Source of the DNA: Liolophura sinensis
Taxonomy: Eukaryota; Mollusca; Polyplacophora; Chitonida; Chitonidae
Reading direction: 5' to 3'
DNA: 64,000 nt
NCBI RefSeq assembly: GCF_032854445.1
Contig: NC_088295.1
Span: 44,195,385 to 44,259,384 of the forward strand
The position numbers and the translations under genes were made by a program. Below, one piece after another: positions 1-15,000 of this stretch (position 1 is its first letter; each line of letters opens with the position of its first letter). Below the pieces are notes generated by a model that was given only the letters and a program-made list of their open reading frames with translations, made no database searches and was not told the origin of the DNA.

Positions 1-2928
1 GCACATGGATGTCATTCGTGGGACAAATAATATCAATGAGAAAGACAATGTTGTCAACAATGGGATAAAATATTGCACAAAAAGAGAAAAATATGGAGCA
101 AATAATGGTAAACTATGGATTTTTGAAAAAAAATTAGCCATACATAAACGGTATTTAAGGTTGTTTTTGCTCCCACACTTTGTGAGTGCCATTCACTTTT
201 ACCAGTTATCACTCTGGTTAATGATCATATGCAGCTGATATTTCAATAACATAATTTTAAATGAAAATGATATGTATATAACTATATAAATGTGACAGTA
301 GATAGAAACCAATCTAACAAAATTCCATATTACATGGTTATTTCTTATGCGCAAAAGAATAACGTCCACATTGCATCCTTTCACTGAATATGTTACATAA
401 AAACAACACTGCACAGCACTGTCAAACTCCACTCCTGCTCAAACCATCAATTAACTTTCAAATATCATATAAACTTTCCTAAAAGAAAGAATAGCGTTTA
501 ATCATCTTTAATTTATCACTTTTGTGTGCACATGTATTATCACAGCCTCTGTATGCCATCTTTCATTCTGACTTACTGCTGTCTGCCCAAATTCCTCAAC
601 CATTCTGCATATGAAAGAGCAACTTTCAGGGCAATTTATGCATTTTTGATTTTCGAGACAATGGTTAGATTGCCTAATTTAAGGGCCTCACAAAAAGTAC
701 AATTTTATCAGTCAGAATAATGCTCTCAGAATTTGCTTCAATGCTTGCAAACATGCGAAAAGGTTAAAGAATTACAGCACTTTCGTTCACTGAACAGAAC
801 CCTGACCTTACAGCAACACCAGTAGTATTATCGAGTATCAGTCTTATCCAGTGTGAGACCCATCCCTAGGGAACCCCAACTCTTTGAATCGCATAAACCT
901 CTGATAACGATATTGCGTCTCCTGCTGAATGGCTGTCGCTCACAATTTAACCTGACCGTGAAAGCAATTTCACTTGTTGATGGGCACTTTATTTCATCAT
1001 GGCATATAACAATGTTACCAACGGAATTTCACCAAGGATCAGCTGATACGGAGTGTCTGATGTGTTTCATATTTCATCCAACACAATCTAAGATACAGCA
1101 ATTTTCTGAGCCGGGGAAACTGTGCTCTCTGAGATTGGGGCAAATTTACTGCCAGAATTCTGAACCAAGAGACTGCCCATAAAATATCCCCTGGTTCTGG
1201 CAAATAGGAAGTTTAGTATTCACATTCATCGACAAGTTTTGGAAACTTACAATCTTGGTCCTATGTTATCTTTTTCTTTTCCCTTTTCAACTCACTATAT
1301 TTTTTAACCTTCACACTATGATCTGAACAACTGAATAGAGTTCTGAATACACGTAATGAATAATACTCTTATCCGATCTGGATAATGTGTGAATTGTACT
1401 TAATATGACTCTGCATTATTTTGAGCAGCAATACACATATAGTTTATTAAACATATTGTCTCTTCCAAATGCCTTTATGTTTGTGAAAGTCAGTTTTATT
1501 AGTCTGAAGAATGCTCACAGACCTGAGATTCAAATTTTTAAAGAATAACCAAGAAGGTACATTGACTTATGAAGAATAAACTATGGTGGAAATGTATTCA
1601 TGAATATAATGATATTCAACAAAAGGCAAGTAAAAGGCAAGTAAACAAAAAAAAAATGAAGAAAACTGAACATTAACAATAGACGAAGACGTGACTCATG
1701 TGATCTCTAAATCTATTTTACCAGCCATCTGGTCATTAAAAAAATATCATGGTTGCCAACTGTGAAAGAAAATGTTTTTTGAAACACATCCATTGTATAT
1801 CCTGTGCTATCGAGCACTTTCAAGGGCTATTCAGATTAATTATTTAAGCCTTCATTGGGAGACTAACAGATACCATTTTGGAAACTTAGTTATTGGTCCA
1901 TTTCAAAACATTATGGTATATAATTTACAGCATCGAAACATCAAGTACTTTCACTGACTTATTCTAAATTCTAATGCTATTTTCGGACTTTCAAAGTCTT
2001 GAAAACATTTCAATAAAATACAAGATCCCCTGAATAACAGACCAGGAATCAGCTGATGTGATGTCCAAATTGCTATTACCTGCCATTATATACAGCAGTT
2101 CATAACATACACATAGATATTACGAACATAATTGTTAATAACTTTCACAAAATATACCACCTGAAAAATCACAAACTCCCCCCACCCACACACCCCACCC
2201 CCTGGAGTCTGAACAACTGAAATCTTCATACAACATACAGGTCAACAATTGTTATTTTTTTACAATGCACAAATACAACGTAGAGGCTATACATGTATGT
2301 GTTTAGTACTTGTATTATTCTGTTATCGGAGGCTGCTTGGATACAGATCTCTCGAGCCATAATCAACAGCATCAAATGCAATTGGAATTTATGTTAAATT
2401 CCTTAAATCTTCAATCAACACATATGTGAATGAATTTTACAGCTCTCTACAGAACTATCCTAAAGTGGCTGTCAGGCAATCAACCATGTTGCCAATTATG
2501 CATACATTTTAGCCTGTAGAAATAAACTCATCACACTTGAGATTAGTTCTAGCACATATTGGAAACCACACAGCTTCATTCTTACTTCACCAAGCAAACC
2601 ACATAAATTAATACAACCCTGCTAATCAACATGCAAGTCAGTTTTTAATTTTCAATGGAAATGTTATAAAACCCTACCTTCGCTATACTGGAAATAATTG
2701 CTTTAACCCACGTCTAATGACATGAAAAATGCATTTCCTGGTACAAGCCATTCAACACCCTGTCACTAATTGGGATAAATGTAATGATCGAAACTGAATT
2801 GCTTGTTGATCAGGCAGAGCCTGTACTATAAACACACCTAGCTTTACTAGCCTAACTATTAAGACTACTGACTTGGGAGGGGGGTGGGGGTGGGGCGTGT
2901 TAATGAGCAGCACCGCTGATCAGCTTAC
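1..2928. other. Unresolved region: intron, further exon or 3' UTR of the C2CD2L-like gene
   Basis: This is AT-rich sequence downstream of the last recognised exon on the minus strand. The exon 12 donor means coding sequence should continue to the left. I found no segment resembling the remaining C-terminus. The open frame at 853-1182 on the plus strand lacks a recognisable product. A C-rich stretch lies near 2175-2210 and a G-rich one at 2875-2895. Confidence 0.5.
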
Positions 2929-3050
2929 CCGTTTGACGCTGGTAATGATCAGTGTGCTGGTTTTAGTGGGGGTCCTAGGCCGTCGCGACTTCTCAAGGAG
3001 TTCACGAATGGCTGTCTCGGCAACAGACTCGTCGTTAAGCATGATTAATT
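2929..3050 (-). CDS. C2CD2L: C2CD2L-like exon 12 (conserved basic tail motif)
   Basis: This exon is 122 nt, phase 1 to 0, residues 546-586. It codes ESVAETAIRELLEKSRRPRT followed by PTKTSTLIITSVKR. This block closely resembles the C-terminal segment of vertebrate C2CD2L, in a basic region linked to plasma-membrane binding and phosphorylation. The acceptor is GTTTTTTGCAG and the donor GTAAGC, so at least one more exon follows to the left. Confidence 0.88.
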
Positions 3051-6000
3051 CTGCAAAAAACGTGCAAAGTTCAACGGGTAACTCGGCAAAGGCAAACCGC
3101 ATGCGGAGACAAATCATGTCAAACTCACCCTAATGGTCTGCTTCTTCAGCTGACTGTCCTGAGGGGCTCCGAGCCGGGCACCCACTGAAAATTAACCTTC
3201 ACCGTTAGCAGACCCTGTTTCATACACATACACACAGCATGCAGTGTAAGATTCATGTGTCTCTTGTAGTCCAGGCAAACAGACCTTCATGTTGTAGAAG
3301 GGATCAAAGGTTTGGTCATTCACTCATTTTTGTTATGGTCATCGTCAGAAAGTATCTTTGATATGAACATTTTGAACATTGTGTATTCTGTTATTTTTCA
3401 TCCGTTTGCATGTAAAAAAAATGGTGCTTACAGGTATGCTCTATTAAACATGAAAAGGAATTTGATTTCTCCCCAATGGGTGGTATTCAGGGGAACCATA
3501 TTTAGTTTTACATGAACCTTTTTGAAAAGATCAGATCAAACAAAGATGATATTCCACTTAGTTTAAAAAAAAAATAAAAAAAAGCACAGGTGAAGGCTGA
3601 AGAATTTTATGATTTAGTAATTTTTGAATTCAACATGAAATGTACTAATGCTACTTTTTTGATCTTTTCGTAAAATTTCATTTGACTTGAAATAATTTGA
3701 TATGAAGGTTTGGTATGGATATAACAGAGCGATACCCAATGGATAGGTAACCGACTGTTAAGCATACAGGAATCATCATGTGAGAAACTCTGCTCACCTG
3801 AATCATGACTGGTATAACTGATTCAAGGAGAGAGATTTATATGAACAGGTATACTAGTACATAGAAGAACATGAAAGAAAGCAGTATTAGTTTGGCACAT
3901 ACACAAATAACACTGTCAGGCAAATACAAAGTATGAAGTGAAGTAAAGATATTTTCATGGTCACAAAGCTGACTTAAACTTAGCACGAACATCACCTGTA
4001 GACATTCCTGATCTTTTGCTTTACTAATTTTCATTTTTGTCATGTCAGTTTACAATTGCTCTTTGTGTTAAAAATGTCTGTGGTTACAGTCAGACATTCA
4101 GCATACCAATTCAGGATAATTGCAGTTCTGAAGATATGACTAAAGACTATATGCTAAGCTGAAGTCAGTCGCATGAGTCTGAGGCACAAGATCACAAGTT
4201 ACTAACAAAAAAACGGAAAAACCTCTCTCAAGCAAAAAGGGAAAAGGAATAATTAATTCTTTTACATAGGATGATAAATTAATAATGTCAAGGTTATACA
4301 TGAAAGAGTACATGGTTAAAAACGAAAAGGTCAAGGTTGAAAACATCTGCAATACATACATGTACAGATGTATCTGATCCACAATGTAATAATAAGGTAG
4401 GCCTATATTCTAAATACAGATACATTTAGATCATTAATGGTCCAAATTGCACATATCTTGCATTAAAAACATTTCATGAACTGACAAAAGACATCATATA
4501 ATGTGCATATTTGTACCAGTAATGTCACAAATAAACTATCACAAGCATGTATATGAACAAATTTGTGGAAAAAATATCCGAGCAGCAGCATTTATAATAA
4601 ATGCAACAGAACAAGATATAGCATGGTACCGATGACAAACACACATACATCTGTAACATTTTAGCACGATGGAACTAATTCTTGTTTCAATCACATATGT
4701 AAAACAGTCTTTACATGCAGTGTTGCCAACTACAAATCTACTGGTTAAATGTATGCTTGTACTTAATTGTTAATGATAGAAAGCAGAACACGGAGCTACT
4801 ACTTTAAATGAGGACAAATTACTGGAACATGTCTAAAATTCACAGACTAACAAGACGTTTTCATTTTCATGTATGAAGTGACAGAGAACAAACACAAGTA
4901 TTCACATGAACGTCATTGACTGATAATTAGGGCACATTGATGTACATGTACACACAGGATAATTAGCCAGAACTGTAAAAAGTAGTCTCTACTTTTTCTG
5001 AACAATTTTGTTTGAGCTGGGTGTCCAAATTTAACTTTTTCCCTGTCTCTTCAAAACTGTTAACACTGCTGAAAACAAAAAGTTATAACAGCGCTAAAAC
5101 TTGGGACAAGGTTGATGCATAGCTGGCTAACCCTATTTGTACAACCATGTTCACTTATGGACAAAATACACATTTATATGTATTAACGCTCTGAGAATGG
5201 ACAAACAAAAGGGACGGGTTGATGGTAGCTGGCTACTAGCCCTATGTGTACAACCATGATAACTTATGGACAAACATTTTGACTTTATGGACAAAAATAC
5301 AAACACAAAATCAATGGCGACATCTTTGGGACTGAGTCAGGTCTCACCTGTAGATGCGGTTAATGATTGATGATGAGGTTGCCCGCTCTTGAGGGAGGTG
5401 ACAGACGGGGATGCTGAGGCAGACAAGCTACGTGCAGTGTATCGTTTCTCAACTGTTAGTGACCGGTGGGAGCCTAGAGGTTATACACCCAGAGTGACAT
5501 GCCCAGTTAGTAGCGGTTAAAGCCAGGGTATAGTGGAGAATTAATTATACTTATGGCAATTGAAATTTGTTAAAAATATCCTGGAAAAAACCTGGATTTT
5601 AATAAGTAATATTCACCTTCCATGGAAATCTCTCCAGAGCAACGTGATTTTTAGAGAGGGGGTAACAGATTTCAGAAAGCTCTGTCACTTTACACTGGAT
5701 TTCAATGGATTTCATGACTATAATTTATTTTTATGCTCATCAAGAAATGCTTTCCAACTTTTAAAAATGTATCGGGTACTTTGCAGACATATGCCGAAGC
5801 CAGACGGATGATTTATCTTGAAGCATCCATACATGTGTCAAAACAAAAAATCTAAGTAAAAAATCCAGTAGCTGCTACAAGATTCTCTTTGTCTATGGCT
5901 GAGGTATCATGTTAGTAGCATGAGGTAAGCCTGTGCTTTCTGGGTTATGAAATAAGCCAACACCATCTCCTCCCCCCCCCCCCCCCCCCCCCCCCAACCC

Positions 6001-9000
6001 TCCCCCTCACACACTAACCTCCCTAAAAACAGAAGCCTTGGGTTTTGGACATATGATAACCATGAGGCTACTTGTGTGTTGTAACACAAGTATCATTAAG
6101 TTCAGTATCTCTCCGGGCACTACATAGGAATGTACTTCTCAGGATTTGCCCCAGTATATATATCCCAAGGGCAAGCTAAATGCTGAAGGTCAAACAGAAC
6201 GTGTGGCTGTTACATGTTAAAGGTATAAGGTATGGTAGAAACGGCCTCCGGTTTCTTTGTCTGATTAGGATAACTGCCAGGGTAATACTCACTTGGATTC
6301 ACCTATTGTTTTGCTGTTTCCCAAGAGCTTTTATAACCTACTCACAAACACCTGTTATTTTGATTGCAAAAGTGCAAAAAAAACATCGTGGCTAAGTTCA
6401 GCTGACATTACAGCCCAAATCATAAGGTCAACAGATAAGCAAGTATGGTGCAAACATGTTCACAGGGTGTGTGTATTAGAAGAGAATTTAGGCTACAACC
6501 CATATAAATGTGAAGAGCAGGACTCATATTTATAAGGCAACTTATGAATTAAGTCATAAATTGCATGTCCTTAAAAAATTGTATTTATTTATTTGATTGG
6601 TGTTTTACGCCATACTCAAGAATGTTTCACCTATACACCGGTGGCCAGCATTATCGTGGGAGGAGACGGGCAAAGCCCAAGGGAAACCCACAATCATCCA
6701 CAGGTTGCAGGCAGATCTTCCAATGTACGGCTAGAGAGGAAGCCAGCAAGAGCTGAGCTTGAACTCACAGCGACCACATTGGTGAGAGGTTCCTAGATCA
6801 TTGCACGGCGCGGACATGCTAGCCCACATCCTTGAAAAGCCCCTCAGAACATGACAGACCTCAAGTTGAAGCTAGTACGACTTGGATAAGGAACAAGACT
6901 TAACTGAAATATATTAGTTATTTATCCACCCTGGCTTCTAAGTTATTATGAACCATTATGCAGTGACTCATGCACAAGAATGTAGTATCAAGCATGAATA
7001 CACATTAGACAGTGACAGGATGCTGAAAGCAGTTATATATGGTTAGATATCAAGCAGGGGTTTTAGAGGTGAAACCTTAAGCAAAATTTTAACCCATGAT
7101 ATACAACTTCACTGGAGAAGAAAATTTCTGACATTTTACACAACTCTTTTTTAAAAGGCTGATGCTAAATGTGATTACACAACATACAACTTCAGGCTTA
7201 CCATGATTACTGATCTGATCATAATTTTATACTTAGACTAATTCAAGAGGATTAAACACCCGATTATGGCTTTATTTAATAATAAAGCTTTTTTTCTTGG
7301 TTTTGCCAAAATCCAATTTTCAGTATATATGAAGTCAATGTCATTTCTGGCTAAAAAGTTGCATATTTCCTTGTCTTATTATGGTCAAGATTTGATGTTG
7401 ATGGGTGCAAGTCTAAATAACCAAGTCTTACCTGATACATTAGTGTCCCCAGTACCTGGTGTTGATTTGAGAGTTGTTTCAACCCGGCGCTTTGTAGCAT
7501 TCTGATTGGCCAGCTGGGCAGCATCAACATCCATTGGATCCATGAAGAGAAACTGGAAGTGAAAAAACATTTTCGTAAAGAAGCATAGTTTAACTAAATT
7601 GACAGTTTGTCTTAACTGAAAACTTGTCTTTCACATATTCTACCTCAAAGAATCTGCTTAAAATGTTAGGGTATTTCTTGTGAGCGTTAATCCGCCCAGT
7701 AAAATGTTACCTATATGTACAGTGGAGAAGTAAGCCAACAAATATGTTTAGCCAAACTTAGTATACAGATGATATGGAGAAGTACCTCACTGATACATTA
7801 TACTGTATCACACTACAGTAAGTACATGCAAGTTCTATGATTTTGGTCCCACAAACAAATTTTGGTCAGCACTACAGCTTTGGTAACAGTGCTATGACCA
7901 GCCACAATGGTGTGGATTTTGGTCACAGTGGTATGATTTTGGTCGAAGTAACGTGATGTTGGTCACAGTGCTCCATGTATGCTACACTGCAGATATTAGT
8001 CACAGTTACCTCAACTGTGACAGATCCTGTGATGTAATCAACGCCTTCATGTTGCATCTGAAGAGGAAGAATCTGACGGCTGCTGGGTGTTTTCCGGAGT
8101 TCTTCAATGGCCACAACAGCCTGGCCCAGGAAATTTTCTGAAAAAAATAAAGAATAAGTTGAATTGTAGACAACAATCACCACGCTTTTCTCATACTCAA
8201 AAATTAAGTTACTTTCTTACCATTAAAGTGTCATGCAAATCAATTCATAATATCCATGCTGAAATACAAGTTCACGATGAGAAGTGTGTCGTGGGTATAC
8301 ATAAAATTAACGTGATACTTGCTGTTGACACGTCCGATGTTGTGGCAAGTACGACAATGTCAAACTGTCAAAACTGTAACACTGTATCTGTCATAAATGT
8401 ACACATTGTTAACCCTCCAATACACCAGTATCTAAGATTGAACTGTGTGACATTCCATTACGATTCCTACCATTTACTGTATACCTTGTTCTACAATCTT
8501 TACAGAACACATCAATTATTGATTCAGGCACTGGAACAGTATATTGCGCCTGAAAAGTCTCACTTGACCGCATCTCATCTTCTTGCAGAATCTACAGGAT
8601 GTAACTTCTTTCATACAAATATAATTAAAATTGTTGCTTTACTGGAATAAATCTTTTTTGTTTTTTTTTTTTGTTTAGGGGCAACTTTTTGTGCTACAGA
8701 GTTAACTTTTTAACACATTCTTACCTGGATCATCTGATGTATCAAACAATTCAAATCTCACACCTGAAGTCAGCTGAGACACTTGGCTGGGAAGAAGAAG
8801 AAACAAAATGTGTTTGTGACACACACAATCGAATCACTTTGAATTTAACACCTAAGTAGAAGTAAAATTAAGGCTATTTGCAGTTGATTGCTTTAGAAAC
8901 CAAAAATCTGATAGCCTCTGCCTTAAATTGCAAGCACTTCATCTTCATATTAACTGGTGCACCAAATTTCAAAAAACAAAAATTTCAAAAATCAATCCCT

Positions 9001-12000
9001 GTGTGCACCAATATAATTTCTATTGAGTTCACATCATCGTAATTGGCCATTTTCAGTTCAATGCCATAATAACCAGAAATCTGGTTATTATTACCCAGTT
9101 GACACTCGAGCCAATTCAATCCAATATGACCCCGCATATGAAATAACGATATGGAATGACTTCCGATCATGTTACGGAAACTTGTTACTTCCTTAAAGTT
9201 GATGTAAAAATTATAAATTTTATCAAAGCAGACACAGTTAAAACAGGAACTTAGTTCACCTCAATCTTCATTCTCACATATGGACAGACAATCCCTTTTG
9301 CATCATTTTTCAATGTGATAAAGAGTCATAAATACATGAGACAGTTAATTCTTTTTTCTTTTGGTTTCTTCATTTCCTTAGAAAGCCAGGCCTTCACTGG
9401 CAGAGATAAATTTCCTTATGTCAGTGGAAAAAGGTGTGGTGACTTACAAGAGAAAGTGTTCGTCCCAGAAAGGATTGGCGGTGTTCTTGGCAGTACTAGT
9501 ACAGAACTGCTGGTCGGGACCATCCACCAACAGGTAACAATGGGGATGCATCGTGCCTGCAAAAACAACCAAACATGTAAGACACTTCTTTACACAGCGT
9601 CATTCACAAAGAAAAAAAACAACAGATATTGATCAATCTTACCACAATCAAACCGCAAGAACATGGTATGACTATCATTTTATAACACCAAAGTTACATG
9701 TACTTAAATTCTTCTTCAGTCAAAGTGGTATTATTTTGCCTGTCAGTCTGTCAGCAAGATTAGTGGAAATGCCACGGATGGATCGGGATAAAATTTTGTG
9801 CACTGTTTAATCTTGGAAGAAGAAAAAAACCTATGGAACATTTTGTGGTGATGTGGATCTGTATCTAGATGTTTAAATGATTCCTCACCATTTCCAGATA
9901 GATGTCTTCTTATTAATAATGAATCATAACAAAGATCGGTCCGTACAAGTAACTGAAGTCTTTTACTAACTCACGGCAAGTATACACATGTGTTGTCACA
10001 ACTATAGTTGGCTTCAAACACAAAGGTTGCATCTTACAGAACACAACACCATTACATGACAAGAGGACACAAATACAGAGTATTTTCCATCTGTCAATAG
10101 CGCGGGAATATGTACAGTTAGCTGAGGTGGACGTTTGCACTCATGGAATGTCTTCTACTTGCCATCAATAGAACTTATTTATTTTGCTTATGTGATTAGT
10201 ATTTAATGCCACAAGAATTTTCCACTTATGCGATGGCCGCCAGATTTATGGGTGGAGCAGAATGCCATGCTCTAGAATTTTCCACTTATGCGATGGCCGC
10301 CAGATTTATGGGTGGAGCAGAATGCCATGCTCTGGAATGTTCCACATGTATGATGGTGGAAAGGCTTATACAGAAAACGGAAGGAGTTACAAAGCACACG
10401 TGTACAAGCCTACTCATTCTGTTGCAGTGTTTCCTTACCAAAATCCTTCCCTCCTCCCAATCCACTGGCTTTGATGACCTTCACCAGGAGGCTTTTGTCT
10501 CCCGCGGCCCGAGGAGGCTTAGACGGAGCAGAGAACAACTCCGACTTTTTCACCTGAAAATACACCAACAATTGTCGGACTTCTATATTTCACTTACAAA
10601 AAGATGGAATGAAAAGCATGAATGACTACTCGCAGAATATATAAACACAGGTTTGATTTTGAGACAACATAGACACACAATGTAAATAGCCCACATATTT
10701 ATTGCGATCCGCATAATTTTTGTGTCTAAATCTACTGTGTGTACAGGGTGATTTTTTAAGTCCACTGACTCATTATTCAGCACACCTTAATTACATGCAT
10801 TCATTAAATTTTAACTAGAAGGAATATTTGGGAACCAAAGCATGATGGATAGATGAATCTAAATGAATACTCTTTGCTTTTCCCGAAAGTGTAGGATAAA
10901 ATGTGAGAGAGAATCTGCTGACTTACAGCGCTAAGCTGGTCCTGAACCTGAATCTGCTTGTAATGAGGTTCAGTTTGGCCGGGGAGACTTTGGGCTAAAA
11001 AAATCTGCGGACTGCAGAAGTGAGAAACAGCAATTTCTGTGGAGGCCATGCAGATTGTATTACGCAGGACCTCCTCCGCAACACCCAGGTCCACCAAGTC
11101 ATCATGATCCTGCAAAGAAATATGGAAAACAAAAACATATTTGAATTATTTTAGAATAGCTCAAGTAATAAAAAAAATATCAGCCTCATCTGCGCATGCC
11201 TTAACATTCAAAATTGGCGATAAAGACTGAAAACTTTATAACGCGTCCCACTTTGTATCAGTTTAACGCAGCAAATAGTACAATTCTGATGTTTTCTGAA
11301 ATTCAGTAAATTGAGCTATTTGTAAATAGAGAAAATTTGATGTCATTTTCTGGTTTATTGTTCTTTTAGTTTTGTAAAAACACACCATATCTAATAAAAT
11401 GTGAATTCTCTCTTCATCACTTCATCAAACCATATATTTCAACCTTAAATGGTTGTGTTGTTTTTTTGTTTTTTTGAATTGGCTGCTGTGAATATTCCTG
11501 TGGGTAAAGAGTTTACAAGGTCCAGCACCTACCTGGTCAGGGTTGGCAGGCTTGACGCTCAGCTTTATGTCCGGTCGACCATCGAAAGACACCTCAGCTT
11601 TGATATCCTGGCCTGACCCATGAAGCTTCACCTTCATCTGTGAGACAATACAAGAACAGATAAATGCATTAAACAGTGGAGCTAGACATACTAGAGCCAG
11701 TATAATTTGGCTGGTCTTAATCAAAATGCAGATTGAAAGACTGCTCATGGCTTCATGCCACTTCGACTGTATAATAATACTGTCATGTTATGATGAAGAT
11801 ATATCTAGATTTAAAGGGACATACCCCTGACGTAGAAAATATTGTGCTGTTACTTCAGGCATCTTCATTTATTTTTATTTATTTATTTTTTTTTGATTGG
11901 TGTTTTACGACGTACTCAAGAATATTTCACTTCTACGACGGCGGCCAGCATTATGGTGGGCGGAAACCGGGCAGAGCCCGGGGGAAACCCAAGACCATCC

Positions 12001-15000
12001 GCAGGTTGCTGACAGACCTTCTCACATACGGCCGGAGAGGAAGCCAGCATGAGCTGGACTTGAACTCACAGCGACCGCATTGGTGAGAGACTCCTGGGTC
12101 ATTACACTGCGCTAGCGCGCTAACCAACTGAGCCACGGAGGCCCCCCATCTTCATTTACATAAAGTGGAGACTTCCGGATGTTTGTTGACTCGTATCTGA
12201 CCCTGACCAACTCGCTGTATTTAGAAAGTCTGATTTCTTTTAGTCAGTTACCTCCTCTTGTTGTCTAGTCGACATTAGATGTGCACTGTGTTGTAATTAT
12301 GTGTACTACCATGTAACTTCAGTTCTGCCACTGACAATTACAAGTACTTTATAAAAGTATCGATATAAAGGAAGATCGTATTTGGTTCACTAAACTTTTA
12401 ATTTGCTTTCAATCTATCGTATTGTTTACATGTGTTATCCACGTACAAACTTCGCTTTGGGGGAATCTTTACACTGCCTCATTTGCATGTTAACTCGTTG
12501 GGCAGACAGTTTAGACCAGTGACGGATTTCCCCTTACAAGTCTCTTAATTGACACTTTGTGGAAAAAATAGGCCCAGAAGGTTTAGTTAGGAGTCAAATG
12601 CAACTCATTTGTGTTTTTAGCTGAACCAAATCAAAAATTCTGAATTTCTTTTGGTGGTATGTCCCTTAAAGTACTTTGATAGGGCTAAGAGTATTTCCTG
12701 AAAAAAGTTGGGAGATGATTTCAAGTAATTTGAAGCTAAATGTTTTTTTCACCTTTGGTTTTTTTGTTTTGATATAACTGTGTTGGCTTTGGCTTTATCA
12801 ATATCTGCATTTCATACAAAATGTTCTCAAAATATGACTCCATTTACATTAATGAAATGAATGCATAATTTCAGTATGACTATTCAAGCAGAACAAAAGA
12901 AAAATGCAGAAAGAGTTCATTTTACCAATATGGCTGTATGTTCAGGCACGCCAAAAAAATCATCAAGTTATCAAAGAATAACACAGAAAGTTAAATGTAT
13001 TTACAAAATATGCTTCATTTAAACACTGTGCCTTCACACTATAATGCTTAGCTCTTCAGGTAAAAAATAAGATGATACATACACTTGATGGATGGAGATG
13101 CGATATTTATGGTAACCAAATGCACTTTCCCTACCAGTTTACCAGATATAAAGCCTGGCGCACAGATAGTGTACACTGCCAAGAGTTGTATGTGAATAGT
13201 TCTGTTTTAAACCTGTGACAGTTCAGAGATATGAACGCAACAAAAAATGGCAGCCTCAGTAAAAATCATGATAACCAGCTGCTGAATATTGAGCCTGCGC
13301 TCATTTGGCATTTGTGCAGCGCTGGATTGTAAGGTACACATGCAGATGTATAGTTATATAACAATTCACAGCTGTTATAATAGAGACCACCCACACTGAC
13401 ACAGATGTATAACATATAGTAACTGTAAACATGACATTCTAACAAAAGTCTCTGAGATAAGAAAATACAACAACCCCACCACTCCGCAATTAGTAATTCA
13501 CCACATTTTAATTTATTGAAACACACACACACAAAATTTTCCTTTATAAACTATTTTCAATACTGACAGGAGTAAGCAGTAAGCAAACTGACAATTACTG
13601 GTACCAAAATCAACCAGCTCATTATTAATGTAATAATAAATTCATGAGGTCACATTAAAAAAAAAATTCAAAACTTTTTTGAATCATTATTTTGATATGT
13701 TTGTTTTTTTGTTTTAATACAACCCAACATGGTTAGTAGCATAATAAGTCCTTGATTTCCATTAATATTATCAATTTTTTACCACTATCCTAATCAACAG
13801 TCAATTACTGCATGTACTTTTATACGCACTTTCAATTACCGCTACTATAAGCAGTTTCAGTTACCTCCACTATAACCAGTTTCAGTTACAACTATTACAA
13901 CCAGTTTCTGTTACAATTATTATAATCAGTTTCAGTTACCACTATTACAATCAATATAAGTTACCACTATTACAATCAGTATAAGTTACCATTATTATGA
14001 CTAGTTTCAATGACCATAATTCTAATTAGCTTCAGTTACCATTATTATATTCAAATTTTGATAACTATGACATGTCTTATGATCGTTAGTTCAGCAGCAG
14101 TTCAGCTAACAGAGTTGTGTGAGAGAGGCACTTACCCCACCCCTGAGTTTCTGTACAACACAGACCAGGTTTGTCAGCTTAACACTCTCATGGGTTTGCT
14201 GGGAGGCAAACACACGGAATGACAAGTCTCTCGAATCCACCAGGGATCGAACAATCTGCAACAGAGCAAAAAAAAAGCTAATGGATGTACAATCATAATT
14301 AATATATTGTAAAAAATAGGTAAGACTGATATCCCACAAATTATTCATAAATGTTTAATCTGTTTAATCTATTTGTGACGATCATTCACCAGGAATTAAA
14401 TGAAGAGTAACCACTGTCACAAGATGGGTTGGTGGGACAATTGGCAAATGGAATACATCAGTTCGATTAAACTTACATGTAGTCCAAGTGTGATACATTT
14501 ATAAATAACAAAAAGAAAAAAAAAACAAAAAATTTGTCCAAAACTTGTCACAGCCAAACATTAGCACATGTTATTAGATTACTCTGTTGTGACTGATATG
14601 TTTTAATTATTAAAACCTTTTAGAGATTCAAGAAAATAATGAAGATTCCATCAAGTATACAGCAATCAATGGGAAAGAGATCACATGTGAACTTCTTTAA
14701 CATTTGAGCCAGCTTGAATGAATAAAAGACCAATTATCAAACTGCTTTAACAGATGCCAAGTAACAAGACTGCAAGTGTTATCTTTTTTTTTAAGCATGT
14801 TGTACTTTTTGAAGACATTCTCAAGATGTACAAGAAAACCATTGTGATTGGGTTTTACTAATTAAATAATGCATGAAAATTTACAGCAGCATTTGTCCAA
14901 ATTAGCTGTCACCAGCTAGGGTGCTGAAGTTTTTAATTCTACAATTTCTGTCAGAACTGTCAAATGATTTAATACTCCAGATATAAAGGAGACAGCTTTT

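Noticed and set aside
853-1182. 109-codon plus-strand open frame
   Set aside because: No recognisable protein; it lies opposite the 3' part of the C2CD2L-like gene and has no ATG start at its beginning.
8087-8650. 187-codon plus-strand open frame, one of the longest in the window
   Set aside because: It begins at GTG, runs antisense through exon 9 of the C2CD2L-like gene and its intron, and shows no family resemblance.
9068-9089. Perfect 10-bp stem AATAACCAGA/TCTGGTTATT
   Set aside because: Short palindromes of this size are expected by chance in 64 kb of AT-rich DNA.
10206-10625. 139-codon frame with a repeated 20-residue block
   Set aside because: It comes from a 60-bp duplication in a SINE and crosses exon 6 antisense.
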